Assembly: GCA_017354895.1 (NCBI GenBank) | Contig: CP071493.1 | Coordinates: 3,782,001-3,846,000 of the forward strand | Length of the DNA stretch: 64,000 nt | Source of the DNA: Podospora comata | Lineage: Eukaryota; Ascomycota; Sordariomycetes; Sordariales; Podosporaceae | Direction of reading: 5' to 3' | In this document: positions 1 to 10,364 of the stretch, in pieces | Layout: each line of letters begins with the position of its first letter | How positions within the stretch are numbered: the stretch's first letter is position 1 | Translations under genes and position numbers: made by a program | The notes under the pieces: model-generated | Seen by the model: only the letters and a program-made list of their open reading frames with translations | Told to the model about the DNA's origin: nothing | The model's database searches: none

Positions 1-518
1 CCGGCTGCGACAATGTCAGGGTTAAACGATATGTGTCAAAGTATACCATCAACCCCGCCATCGCCCAAGGCTTCTCCCACCTGATCGGGAGCATCGAAGT
101 CGGCAAACTAGCCGATTTTGTCGTCTGGGATCCGGCCTGGTTTGGGACGAAGCCGAGCTTGGTGGTGAAATCGGGCTTGATTGCGGTGGCCATGATGGGG
201 GATCCGAATGCCAGCATACCGACCATTCAGCCGGTAGTTGCGAGGCAGATGTTTGCTAGGGATTTGCCCGGTGCGAGTGTGGTTTTTGTGAGCAAGGAAA
301 GTGTTGAGAACGGGAATATAAAGAGTTATGGGCTGAGGAAGAGGGTGAGCGCGGTGAGGGGGTGTAGGGGGATTGGGAAGAGGGATATGAAGTGGAATGA
401 TAAGATGCCGAGGATGAGGGTTGATCCGGAGAGGTATGTGGTTGAGGCGGACGGGAAGAGGTGTGAGGCGGAGCCGAGTGAGAAACTGCCGTTGACGCAG
501 GGGTATTTTGTTTATTAA
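1..518 (+). CDS. Urease, C-terminal part (gene truncated by window edge)
   Basis: Urease hydrolyses urea to ammonia and carbamate in the cytosol. Fungal ureases are single chains of about 830-840 residues with fused gamma, beta and alpha parts. The reading frame is already open at base 3 and runs 171 codons to a TAA at 516-518, so only the last fifth of the alpha region is in the window. Visible family signatures are [20 protein letters not shown], then [15 protein letters not shown], then [15 protein letters not shown], and the terminal [10 protein letters not shown]. The nickel ligands and the carbamylated lysine lie upstream, outside the window. No in-frame break is seen. The GTG at 33 is only an internal valine codon, not a start. 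The visible part has no intron. The next gene (HMG box) is convergent, 1.2 kb downstream. Confidence 0.95.
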   Translation, partial: GCDNVRVKRYVSKYTINPAIAQGFSHLIGSIEVGKLADFVVWDPAWFGTKPSLVVKSGLIAVAMMGDPNASIPTIQPVVARQMFARDLPGASVVFVSKESVENGNIKSYGLRKRVSAVRGCRGIGKRDMKWNDKMPRMRVDPERYVVEADGKRCEAEPSEKLPLTQGYFVY

Positions 519-1713
519 GATCGGGGGTATAAGGGTTGGTTTTCTTTTTTTTTTCTTGTGTGTGATATGGTAGTTAACGTAAGGCAAGCGGGATCTCTAC
601 ACATTTGAATTTAAAACCATAGCTTGAGACTGGATGAGGGTGGTGAAAAATTGCTCTGTGAACATGACAAGAAGGAGCCTGTCAGTTTTGATGGCGCATA
701 GGTCTTCAGCAAGGCCTCATGGTGCTTGGAAAAGGGGCTGGTCAGTTAGCAAAACTCGACCCCTATTCCTCGTTAAACAGTGTCGTTTAAAAACAGGGTG
801 TGTGCTGGGGCCCTGGAATGGGGCTTTCGAGGTCCCGTTGCGGGGAGGGAGGAGTGCTCCAAGTCGGGGCGTTAGTTGGAACCGTCCCGCCTGTGCCTTG
901 GCCTCGACTTCGGACCCAACACTTCTGTAGGGTTCTGAAAGCGTATAAGTGGTAGCTTGAGAAAGCCAGAGCACTCACAACCAAGAAGCAGTTGTTCTAC
1001 AAAGGCTGAGAGCTATTAGCAGAGAAGATGATCCGATATATAGCCCCCATTATCCTCCTGGTGGCACTATGCTTGGAACACAAGGCTGGCGGCTCTCAAG
1101 ATAATAGGTTCTAGAAACCATACAGAAAAAACAACCCTTGATAAGAGATCCGAATAGTCAACAGAAACACCCACCTGGTGCAGACTTCATCACTTGGTCT
1201 CTATCACAACATGTCACACAACGTAACACAAGTGTACTTATTGAAGTTTCATTTCACCAAGCCCCCGAGCTCACTCGATGCCTACATGCAGAACGGCGAC
1301 GCACTCACTGACCCAGGCCCCAAGACGACTACATACATCCGACAAGACTCCATACAAAAGCCATTCCTGCGTCTTTTCCCCTTCCTCCGCTCCCACCTGA
1401 ATAGCAAAGCAAAACGAGAACTGACCCGCCAATATTCCCCAGTTCATACCCATACAAATAATACAAAAACGCGCGACCGCCTGCTTCAACTGTTGCGGCA
1501 AAAAGCGATCAGAGATGGAGAAAAATATCATGCCCGCGTTGTTCAAAACCCAGCTGCCTTTGCTCCCAAAGCATAAAGAAAAGATGCCACCCCAGTCAGT
1601 GGAGAGAGGCAACGCAAGAGAGGCGCCAGAGGTATCATCAAGATTGGAAACGAACCGACCCAAACCAGACCCAGAGTATAACGCGCAAAAGAGAGACAAG
1701 GAGACGAGCACAA
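519..1713. other. Intergenic, convergent 3' ends of urease and HMG gene
   Basis: About 1.2 kb lies between two convergent stop codons. It should hold both 3' UTRs. Open frames exist on both strands (for example 634-930 +, 1178-1576 + and 1271-1711 -), but none resembles a known family or has a supporting promoter or intron structure. I see no repeat or RNA gene here. Confidence 0.6.
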
Positions 1714-2899
1714 TCAGTTCTTGGTCTTCTTACGAGCAGACTTCTTGGGCTCCTCCACAATCTCGGCCGCCTTGGACGTTCTCTTCCTCTTCTTGGCCTC
1801 CGGGCTCGCCGGAGTGGCGGCGGGCTCTGGCTTGGGAGGCTCGGGGACAGCGGGAGTGGCAGCCGTGCTCTTCCGCTTGCGGGTCACGGCCTTCTTGTTG
1901 GGGGTTTTGGCTGGCGGCGCGGGCTCCTCCTCGGAGACCTCGGCGGGAGGGGACTCGACAGCGGCCGTCTGGTGAAGCTGCTCGGCGATGGCATCCTGCT
2001 CATCGGCGGGGAACTCCTCCACCTGGGCGAGGTTGGAAACGTCAATGTTGTAGAGCTCAGCATAGGCACGAGCCTCATCATCCGACATGTTCTTGGCGTC
2101 CATGTTGCCGGCCTTATAGGAGTGGACGCGAGCCTGGTAGAGGCGGAGGTTGTACTTGTAAGCCGTGTTCCAGCCCGCCTTCTCACCAGGGGCCATGACA
2201 GCCCAGCGACGCTGGCCCTCTTCCTGGACAGCACCCTTGGGAGCTCCCTCACCAAGGTCGCTCGCAATGATGGGACGAGCAGTCTGCATGTAAAGGAAGT
2301 AGGGGGTCAGGGGACGCTTGGGGGCGTTGGGGTCATGAGTACGCTTCTTGCGCTCCTTCTTCTCCTCAACAACAGGCATGGGGGCAGCAAGGGCAGCGGG
2401 CATCAGGCCGCCGAGAGCGCCGTTGAGATGGTCAAGAGTCTCCTGTCCATTCTCGAGGCTGGTACCCTCGCCAATGAGAAGGTTCGTCTGACGCAAATAA
2501 TCGGCAGAAAAACTCCTAATCAAATCCTGGATAGTTTGCAGACGGTTGTACACCTTGGAGGACGGTCAGCAAGTGTGAAGGTGTCTGGGTGGCCATAGCT
2601 TATCGGGGTGCGGTTGCCAGAACCAAGCAGGTACAAGTAAACAAAAGGAGTGGGTGGGTTGTGCCTTGCACCTAGCCCAGCTCGAGGCAAGAGGTGGCGG
2701 GGGTGGGTGGAAGTGGAAGTGCAAAGCCAATGCTTACAGAGTCTCTGACGCGAATAAACTGCGCGACATCGATGACGGGAGGGCCACCGGGGATCTGGGC
2801 AACAGGGAGTTGTTGTTGCTGGATGGGGTTGATGATGGCTGGCGCGACTGGCGCAGGCGAGGGGGCGACCTCAGCGACCTTCTTGGGTGGGCGCGGCAT
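1714..2899 (-). CDS. HMG-box chromatin protein (Hmo1/HmbC-like)
   Basis: Two coding exons on the minus strand: 2738-2899 and 1714-2553, giving 333 aa. The donor GTAAGC at 2737 and an AG before 2553 join ...RVRDS to VYNRLQTIQ in phase 0. Residues about 55-85 form a conserved helical N-terminal segment. A single canonical HMG box spans about 129-200 (NAPKRPLTPYFLYMQTARP, then RRWAVMAPGEKAGWNTAY). The C-terminus is Ala/Pro/Glu-rich with basic nuclear-localisation-like clusters (KKRKRTSK, KKSARKKTKN). This fits a DNA-bending architectural protein of the Hmo1 kind; assignment to Hmo1 rather than another fungal HMGB protein is tentative. The ATG at 2899 is the first in frame after a repeat-rich leader that holds a (GTT/GCT)n tract at about 2940-2983. 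Confidence 0.85.
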
Positions 2900-5508
2900 A
2901 TTTGCGGCTTTTTGGGTTTTGGGGTCTGTTAAGAATGACTTTGTTGTTGTTATTGTTGTTGTTGCTGTTGCTGTTGCTGTTGTAAGATAATAGCGGGATG
3001 GCGGCGCTGTTGCTGCGAATGCGACGGCGCGATGGTGGATTGCGCTGTGATTTGGGGAGGGCAAAGCGCTGAGCGGAGGTGCTGGAAAATGAAGGGAGAG
3101 ATCAAGAGGAAATTTTGGGCGGGAGGTTTGGGGGGAGTGGCGGGGTCCCCAAAATATACGCCGAGCCGCTGGGGGAAGAGCCAGCGCTGATTTACCTGCT
3201 GAAAATTGGCGGGTCGTGAAAAAAATTGTGCGCTGCCTGGGGGTGGAAGGGGGGGCTGCCCGATTTTGGGCGAAATCAGTCACGGCACCAGGGCACCCCG
3301 CTCCGGGGAAGCTTCAGCGTCCTGCCCGCAAGGCTCCAAACAACAACACGCCTGTCGACACATTTCAAGTCCGCCTACTACCAACCGCTACCTATTCCTG
3401 ACTATCCCACTACAAATAGACAACACCGTACATCCCGTCCTTCATTAGGTACTCCGTCTCTTGCAGCCTTTCTTTTCTGCACCTTCTATCGGTCCCCCCC
3501 CCCCCAAAAAGCGCAAAGCTCCGCAGTCGCACCTGCCCAGCCAGCTCCAGAGCCTCGTGTACAGCGAACCCGGGCACCTCAGTTTGGTGCAACAACATGT
3601 TACCTAACCCGACGCGCCAACAAACCCCACTGGGGCCTGCAGTCAAACCTCTCCACCACAACATCCTCGCAGTCACTGATTTCTGGTCGGTGCTGTTCTT
3701 CTCTATGATGGCGCTGGACTGATGACCAATATTTTTGTTTGCTGTCGTGGAGGTGTGCCATTGATCATGGCTGATATCGACAAGGCTGGTTTTCGCAAAT
3801 CGATTCGCCATGTCTGCATGCTCGGTGCACCGCTGTAGGGGTCCAGCGAGCCGCCGGCGACTTGGGTCGCTGTTCTTCAGCTACGCGATGCAGCTATCTC
3901 GAAGGCCCTTTAGGTACTTCGGGGGCGCTCTTCCAGCGTTTGGCGGAAGATCGAGTGGTCTTACGCGAGGCCTTCCACTGTCCAATTGGGGCTCGCTGTT
4001 GTCTTTGAGACACCGCAGCGCTGTCCTCCCGTCCCCTCCCAAAGCGACAGGGGGTCTTCGTCAGCACCGTCCAAAAGCCGGGGTGATTTTTTTCTTTGCT
4101 GATTGATTTTGAAGCTGCTGTGGAGCGCCCCCGAGTTTCTCTGATTTTCTCTGCCCAGGCCCGCCCAAGCTTCTCTTCTTCAGTTCTTCACAGCCTGAGG
4201 TGATCGCTTTCCCCCTCACTTCCCATTCTTCGAACCAGCTTCTGTCGCAACGGTTTGCTTCTCTTGGTTAGGGGCATTATACACCACTATTGCACCAGGA
4301 ATTTGGGGGACCTTTTATTTCTCTGCTATAGCCTTCCGCCACTGGCATGGCACAGAGTCTCTGAAGAGGAGCATACAGCAGCTTAGGCCGGCGCTGTCTG
4401 TCAGCTCTTCATCTCAGTCTACAGTCTCGCACTTTGCTTCCTGTTCTGAAATGATATATGATTTTCTAAGTTCTTTCCATGCCAGCATCAATCTTCGTCA
4501 AAGGAAGGCGTACCTAGAACACTACACTGACGCGCTATCCAAAAGCACTATTTTATGTAAATTATGCAACATGTCCTCGAAATACAAATTGAAGACTACG
4601 GGACTTGACTTGATACCGTTAACGAAGCCCAACCCGTGGGAAACGCATTGTCGGGGCAAGACGACCCAAGATGACCCAGGACAGGCGAGCTCGTTGCGCG
4701 ACAGTTGGATCATATCGATCGAACATGACGCCGAGTTACAGCTGGCAGCGACATCACTGTTGCCCTGCCGCACCTCGCTCGCCGGCGGTGTGCTCGTCAC
4801 ATTCAGTTATTCACGCTTTTCTGCTTCTGAACTTCTTCTCGAGGTCTAGACGTTCTGAATTTTTCATGGCGCGGGAATGCTGAGACGGGCATAGGCGGCG
4901 CGGACGGCCGGATGGCCAGCCCCGCCTGAACTTCCGCCGCTTTCTCGTCGACATCCACAGCACCAACGCGCCAGCCACACCCCGCTGATGCCATTGCGCG
5001 TTTGATTCCGACTCAGTCTAGGTACTGAACAGCGCTCTCTTTCGTGTCAGTCTCGAGCATAGTGTAGATGAACAAAAGAAGCCATCTCCAGAGTGTCGTG
5101 TCTTGGGCCCCAAAGCAAGATCTTGGCTTCGGTTGGGCTCAAGCGCCCAGTCTGTGATGGGTACGAGGGTACCAACCCGATGACGATGACGCTGCTACCG
5201 TTTACCTCTCCGTGAGCTATCGACCCCACCCCGCTTGCCAGAGGGCAACCCCGCTCCGCCAGTCAACCCCTCCCTGTGCCCCGCGAACGACGCAAGCTGA
5301 ATGGTTGGCTTGGCAGTGTTTCTGATTGCCTGAAACTCGGGTTTTTGGCTGTGATATGGCATGGCCGATGCAATGGTGTGAGCCGCGCTGATGTTCAAGC
5401 AGCCCAAAGCAGGATATGAGCTCCTGCTTTGTTTCCAAGTTGATAATGGAGGGTGATGCTCAAGTTTATATTTAGGGAATTGATATCCTCATTCTCGTCC
5501 CCCTCTCT

Positions 5509-5551
<43 letters not shown>

Positions 5552-5853
5552 TCTCTCTCGTGCTGACCCTCTTTCTTGCCACACCTCCAACAAATAGAGC
5601 TTATCCATCCCATCTCCAAAGCCCGAACCCACCGAGCTGAGCTCACCGGCAAACAGGGGTTTTTGTTTTCCTGTCTTGCTCTCTGCGAGCTTCTGCCCCG
5701 CACTTGGTTCCCTCTTCTTCCAAGACTCTTGAAATATCTCGCCCATTGATACCCTCTACCTAAAACTCATCTTACCCCCAACTACCGTTGTTATTTTCTG
5801 CAACTTTAAACTACTACAAAGCATCATAGCGATAAAGCAATTCATATTCAGCC
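2900..5853. other. Geneless 2.95-kb region between HMG gene and het-c
   Basis: This spacer carries the divergent promoters of the HMG gene (left) and het-c (right). Several unsupported ORFs occur (3410-3811 -, 3810-4106 +, 4451-4849 +), with no recognisable product and no convincing spliced continuation. Visible content is a poly-C run near 3496, a (GTT/GCT)n tract near 2940, and the pyrimidine (TC)n tract described separately. In Neurospora the partner gene pin-c adjoins het-c; no HET-domain coding sequence is recognisable here. Confidence 0.55.
5502..5559. repeat. (TC)n microsatellite upstream of het-c
   Basis: A nearly pure CT/TC dinucleotide tract of about 58 bp lies some 295 bp before the het-c ATG, in its promoter or 5' UTR on the sense strand. 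Pyrimidine tracts are common in fungal core promoters just upstream of transcription starts, but one this long is also a length-variable microsatellite. Confidence 0.9.
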
Positions 5854-8437
5854 ATGGCTTACTCAAGGGAGTACCCGACCATCTTGCTCGGGGTCATCCT
5901 CCTGTTTTGGTTTGTGAAGCCCACCCTCGCCTTCGGCGCTGGTAACATTGCCGGGATTTCTAGCATCGAGGGCCAGAACTGTGAGTTGATTCCTCCTACC
6001 ATTTACGGCACATCACCAGGCTGATCAGGCGTTTTGTCACAATTACAGGGCGCCACGGTGACATCGAAGATGCCCTCCTCAAAGTCATGATGGCCCGCGC
6101 CGTCGGCGGCAAGAGATTCGACAAGCTGATGGTCTCCCGCGTCTACTTTGGCAACTGGCTCCGCGACTACTCCCAAGCCATCGACGTCGGCACCGTCAAG
6201 AGCGTCTCTGCCGAGGCCATCAGGCTCCTTCTCTGTGTGCTCGGATTCATTACTTTCGGCTACGGCAGCAAGGAGTTTGAGGTGACGGCCGACCGTCTGG
6301 GGTGCTACCGTCCCGAGGACCACATCGACAACCCAAAGGACTATGCCGAGAACGAGGACGCCAGGCAGTACCACCGCGCTCTTCGCGGCCCGGTCAACGA
6401 GGAGGTCGAGCTGGCGATCGACCCCGAGACGGGCATGAAGAATTACATTGCTAATGAGAACATCGGGATCATGACGTCGGCTGCGCACTGCAGGAAGCTG
6501 TTCACGGATGCGATTGAGCTTGGGAGGAGGTATGGGAGGAGTGGGAACAAGGATGATTTGTATGAGTGCCTGAGGTTGATCGGGACTGGGTTGCACTGTC
6601 TCGAGGGTATGTTTCTCTCGTCGTTATATCTTACAGGACAAGGTTCGAAACTAACATGAATGCAGATTACTTCGCCCACAGCAACTACATCGAACTCGCC
6701 CTCATCGAAATGGGCGAGCAAGACGTCTTCCCCCACGTGGGCCGCAACACAAAGATCTCCCTCGAGGGCGCCAACGACGAAGTCTACCCCATCGTCACCG
6801 GCACCTTTGGCGGCGTCGACTTCTTGCACTCGGTCACGGGCGAGGTCTCGGACAAGCTCATCCAGAGTGAAATCCAAGACCTGGAGAACACGCTCGAGCA
6901 GTCCAAAAACTCGGACCTGTCCTACCTCCGCGAGCTCCTCGACAAGATCCCCGACGGGCTCATCGGCGGCGACAAGAAGAACAAGGTCAACGAGATCCAG
7001 GACAATGCCAACGCCGCCCAGATGGAGCAGACGAGCATCTCGCCCAAGGAGACGGAGGAGTTTACCCGCCAGGTCCAGGACATCTTCCGGCAGATCATGC
7101 CCGCGATCGAGTACCACGACGACTTGCTCAAGAGCATCTCGGAGGCGGTGTCTAGGATTCCGATTCTCCCCAAGATTATTGAGCAGCTCGAGGAGCAGCT
7201 CTCGTTGTTTGTGTTTCAGGTCATCGCCCCGTTTGTGATTCCGGTTATCGAGCAGATCAAGAACGAGCTCGCGACGGGCGCGACGGAGATTATCGAGTCG
7301 AGCAAGAACGAGCAGCACATTGTTTTCGAGGACGATGACGCTTCTGATCCTACGCACTCGATGCTGTCGAAGGATCATTTTACGAACATTCTCAACGAGG
7401 TTGCTGGGCGGGCGGCGTCGAAGGTTGTTTCCTGGTCTGTGCCGCAGCTCATGGAGGCTATCGATGACGAGGGGGTGGATGTCAATCGGGTTCTCAACAA
7501 GATTATCTATGGTGTGCTCCACCACCCTGCGCAGCGGAACACGGGGCCTGACGGGGCTGATGAGGGCCGGAGGCTGATTTATGGGATTGTGGAGGAGTGG
7601 TGGAATGATATGGGGCGGGGTCAGCAGGAGGATTATAGGCGGAAGCTGAGCAGGGAGGGGGTGGAGAATGGGGAGAATCATAGGGAGGGGGAGAAGGATT
7701 GCGGGCATGGGTGTGGGGGGGGCGGGTTGAAGGTGAAGAAGAATTATGCCAATGCTGCGCCGGAGACGATGGAGGATCGGATTGCCGAGGCGGCGGCCGG
7801 GCATATCGTTGCGGGGGTGAAGCAGAGCTTTAAGCAGGCGGCCGAGAATGCGGGGACTGGGGAGGGGGGTGGAGGGTTGGGGGGTTTCTTGAGTAGTGTG
7901 GCGGGCAATATTTTTAACTCTGCTAGGCAGGAGAGGGAGAGGGAGAGGAGTGAGCAGCAGGAGGAGACGCCTAGCTATGGGGGTGGTGGGTATAGGAGAC
8001 AGGAGGAGGAGACGCCTAGCTATGGGGGTGGTGGGTATAGGAGACAGGAGGAGGAGGAGACGCCTAGCTACGGCGGCGGCGGTGGTTATGGTGAGGCTGC
8101 CAGCTACGGCCGTCGTGAGGAGGAAAGCTCCGGTTATGGCGGTGGCTACGGCCGTCGTGAGGAGGAAAGCTCCGGTTATGGCGGTGGCTACGGCCGTCGT
8201 GAGGAGGAGAGCTCTGGATACGGCGGTGGCTATGGTCGTCGTGAGGAGGAGAGTTCAGGTTATGGCGGCGGCTATGGCCGTCGTGAAGAGGAAAGCTCTG
8301 GTGGCTATGGCGGTGGCGAAGCTGCTAGCTACGGTCGTGGTGACTATGGCGGCTACGGTGAATCTAACACCTACAGTGGTTACGGTCGCCGGAGAGATGA
8401 CGATGAGGAGGAGGATGAGGGACGTCGCCGGTGGTAA
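5854..8437 (+). CDS. het-c: HET-C heterokaryon incompatibility protein homologue (Podospora hch type)
   Basis: Three exons, 5854-5980, 6049-6606 and 6666-8437, encode 818 aa. Both introns have good donors (GTGAGT, GTATGT) and join in frame (GQN-W-RHGDIED and HCLE-D-YFAHSNY). In Neurospora, allelic HET-C proteins of different specificity trigger hyphal compartment death on fusion. Residues 1-26 form a signal peptide (hydrophobic LLGVILLFWF). The Het-C domain fills most of the chain (GDIEDALLKVMMARAVGGKR, RVYFGNWLRDYSQAIDVG, HCLEDYFAHSNYIELAL, YPIVTGTFGGVDFLHS). The tail from about residue 661 is Gly/Tyr/Arg/Glu-rich with tandem 14-residue repeats, ending in acidic then basic residues. The protein is shorter than the roughly 966-residue Neurospora HET-C. 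This family is distinct from Podospora het-c, a glycolipid-transfer protein. No pin-c-like neighbour is present. Confidence 0.93.
7961..8317 (+). repeat. Coding minisatellite in het-c glycine-rich tail
   Basis: There are two related tandem blocks. Block A (7961-about 8090) encodes units of the form TPSYGGGGYRRQ separated by two, three and four Glu codons; the first two copies are almost identical in nucleotide sequence. Block B (8105-8317) has five units of YGRREEESSGYGGG at 42 bp each, the last with one extra Gly codon. The B copies differ mainly at silent positions, so they are older or selected for protein sequence. Confidence 0.92.
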
Positions 8438-8657
8438 ACACTGGGCGGGTTTGTCTCGGACATTCTTGGCTGACATGGTGGAATCAGAAGATGAGGCACT
8501 GGGTTTGTGATGGGTGAAATGGCTAGATGAGTTATATGATATCAAAAGACTTTTGCGTGTTGTATCCCGAACGCTGTGAGATGATTGCTGGCCGTGAATA
8601 ATCATCTCCCCTTTTTAACCACGGGCCTCTCCTTACCCTTCCCCATCCTCTCAACAT

Positions 8658-9395
8658 TCAAGGAGTCCAAGTAGGAACAGTACTCGGCCCAGTAGGCGTC
8701 TGATCAATGACATCCCTCTGCCTCACACACTGGCTCTTGGCCGTAATCGCCGCCGGGCAGGCAACCTGTCTGAACCTCACATCAGGGTTATCCGCCCCCA
8801 TAAACCAGTCAAACCTCCAATTACACCCCGCCTTGAGCTTGTCCGGAAAACTCTCGCAAGCACTCTTGCTCCCCACACCGCCATACCTCTCCCCCCAACC
8901 ATTAGGCGGCGCACCATACTGCTGGGTGCACGCATTAAAGATCCCGACACCACCCCCCGGCATGGCAATGTCAAAGTGGTTGTTTCCCAAGTCGCCGCCG
9001 GTGTTGGTGGCCTGGACGATCATCTTCTTGCCCGAGACGGGGCCGGAGGTGAAGGTGAGCTCGTAGCAGGAGCAGCACCAGGAGGCCTCGTTGCTGCCGG
9101 CGATGTTGACGGCCGCCCAGCCGTAGGCGACGGTCTCGTTGACTGCCCACGGAGATTGGTTGCTGCACATGAAGGCTGACCCGCCCGAGTCGCACCCGGA
9201 GCGGGTGGACCCGCGGTCGTTGAGGGGGTTGTCGTTGCGGTCGCAGGTCAGGACGGGGGTGGAGGCGGTTGACTTGCCGGGCCAGGCGCAGGAGGGCTTG
9301 CAGCAGTCCCAGTAGCGGGTTGTTTTGCCTGCGCCTTGGGCTCCCTGGGCGGAGGCGAGGCCGCCGAAGGCCAGGATTGCGAGGGCGAGCTGCAT
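8658..9395 (-). CDS. Secreted endo-beta-1,4-glucanase, glycoside hydrolase family 45
   Basis: A single-exon gene of 245 aa. GH45 enzymes cleave internal beta-1,4 bonds of cellulose with inversion. Residues 1-16 are a signal peptide ([16 protein letters not shown]). The family signature [14 protein letters not shown] contains the proposed catalytic base Asp30, and [14 protein letters not shown] contains the proposed catalytic acid Asp142. The protein is rich in Cys, as expected for the disulfide-bonded barrel. It ends soon after the catalytic domain ([13 protein letters not shown]), so it lacks the Ser/Thr linker and CBM1 that many fungal GH45 enzymes carry. The ATG at 9395 starts a proper signal peptide; longer in-frame sequence upstream would spoil it. 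A TATA-like element and one CreA-type CCGGGG match (9536-9541) lie upstream, in keeping with carbon-regulated cellulase genes, but a single match is weak evidence. Confidence 0.95.
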   Translation of the reverse strand: MQLALAILAFGGLASAQGAQGAGKTTRYWDCCKPSCAWPGKSTASTPVLTCDRNDNPLNDRGSTRSGCDSGGSAFMCSNQSPWAVNETVAYGWAAVNIAGSNEASWCCSCYELTFTSGPVSGKKMIVQATNTGGDLGNNHFDIAMPGGGVGIFNACTQQYGAPPNGWGERYGGVGSKSACESFPDKLKAGCNWRFDWFMGADNPDVRFRQVACPAAITAKSQCVRQRDVIDQTPTGPSTVPTWTP

Positions 9396-9503
9396 GACTG
9401 GGTTGCAGATAGGGGTAGACCGTTGCAAGTAAACAAAGCTGGAGGTGACAAGGCAACCACAGAAGAACAAGATAAAACACAGTTCCCAGGGAGGAGGCGA
9501 GAA

Positions 9504-9511
9504 AATATATA
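9504..9511 (-). promoter_or_regulatory. TATA-like element of the GH45 gene
   Basis: On the minus strand this reads TATATATT, about 110 bp before the endoglucanase ATG, a usual place for a fungal TATA box. It was found by eye only; there is no transcript start evidence. Confidence 0.4.
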
Positions 9512-10052
9512 CAACAAGATCAACACGGAGCCCAACCCCGGATCGTCACCTCTATATTGCCCTCCCCGCAAATATGCCATCAACAAATACAACAGTCGAT
9601 CCCACCAATCGACCCCCATCCCCCTAGGTACTCATCTCCAGCATCACAGACACATTGAAAGGCTGCTCAATTGTCCCAGGTAATACCCGTCCATCCAAAT
9701 TGCGTGATTACTTGTCCCGGGAATTTATTCCACCCCATCGTCCCTGGCCAATATGAGGCGTCCTATGACGGAGAAGAAGATAGACAACGGCAATGGCTTC
9801 CGAGATGGATATAGTACATAGATGAACATGTCATGTCAGTTGCATATTCCCCTGTTTCTGGAATTTCTGGAGGTAGGCACAGAGGCGAGGGAGATATGCG
9901 ATCGGCGTGGCTCGGGGAGGCGGGTGGTATATTAACCGCTGCAAGCTTGCTTGGCCCCTTGTTGTATGGCCCTCGCACTGGCAGGGAGATAAATAGGGGT
10001 TCGTCATCGTTGTCGTAGCTGCAGGCTGACCCCCTTGTGCAAGATCTAGATA

Positions 10053-10077
<25 letters not shown>
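10053..10077. repeat. (GA)n microsatellite
   Basis: About 12 uninterrupted AG dinucleotides in intergenic DNA. Confidence 0.9.
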
Positions 10078-10083
<6 letters not shown>

Positions 10084-10364
10084 TAGTTAGTTAAGATGAG
10101 CTCTTTGTTTCCAAGTTTTTTGGCTGTGAAATATCATGAGAGCCTTTTTACAGAATGAGGTGTTAGATAACAATTCATTTTTATTTATCATTCAACCAGG
10201 TGGTGGAGCTTCATGTTGTCATGCATCTCTGACGGAGTGGTGCTTTTGTCTGTCTGTCTGCTTTAAGCCAAAACAAAAAAAGTCAAAAACATTCTAACAA
10301 GTTTCAAAGCAGCAAAGTAAGCCAACTCGCTGTTGTTTTCTTCACCCCAGTCATAACCACCCCA

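Larger units (their letters stand above)
9396..10364. other. Intergenic: GH45 promoter and 3' flank of the DNAJC11-like gene
   Basis: A 970-bp spacer between two minus-strand genes. It holds the GH45 promoter (TATA-like element, CreA-type match) and a (GA)n microsatellite at 10053-10077. Open frames at 9336-9683 and 9833-10018 are short and unrecognised. Confidence 0.6.

Noticed and set aside
3481-3520. Poly-C run as a possible transposon end
   Set aside because: No terminal repeat partner, target-site duplication or transposase frame nearby.
4451-4849. 132-codon plus-strand ORF upstream of het-c
   Set aside because: No family resemblance and no supporting signals; codon usage unlike the strongly C-ending neighbours.
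6443-7804. 453-codon open frame antisense to het-c
   Set aside because: Shadow of the HET-C domain. It spans the het-c intron with no splice logic of its own.
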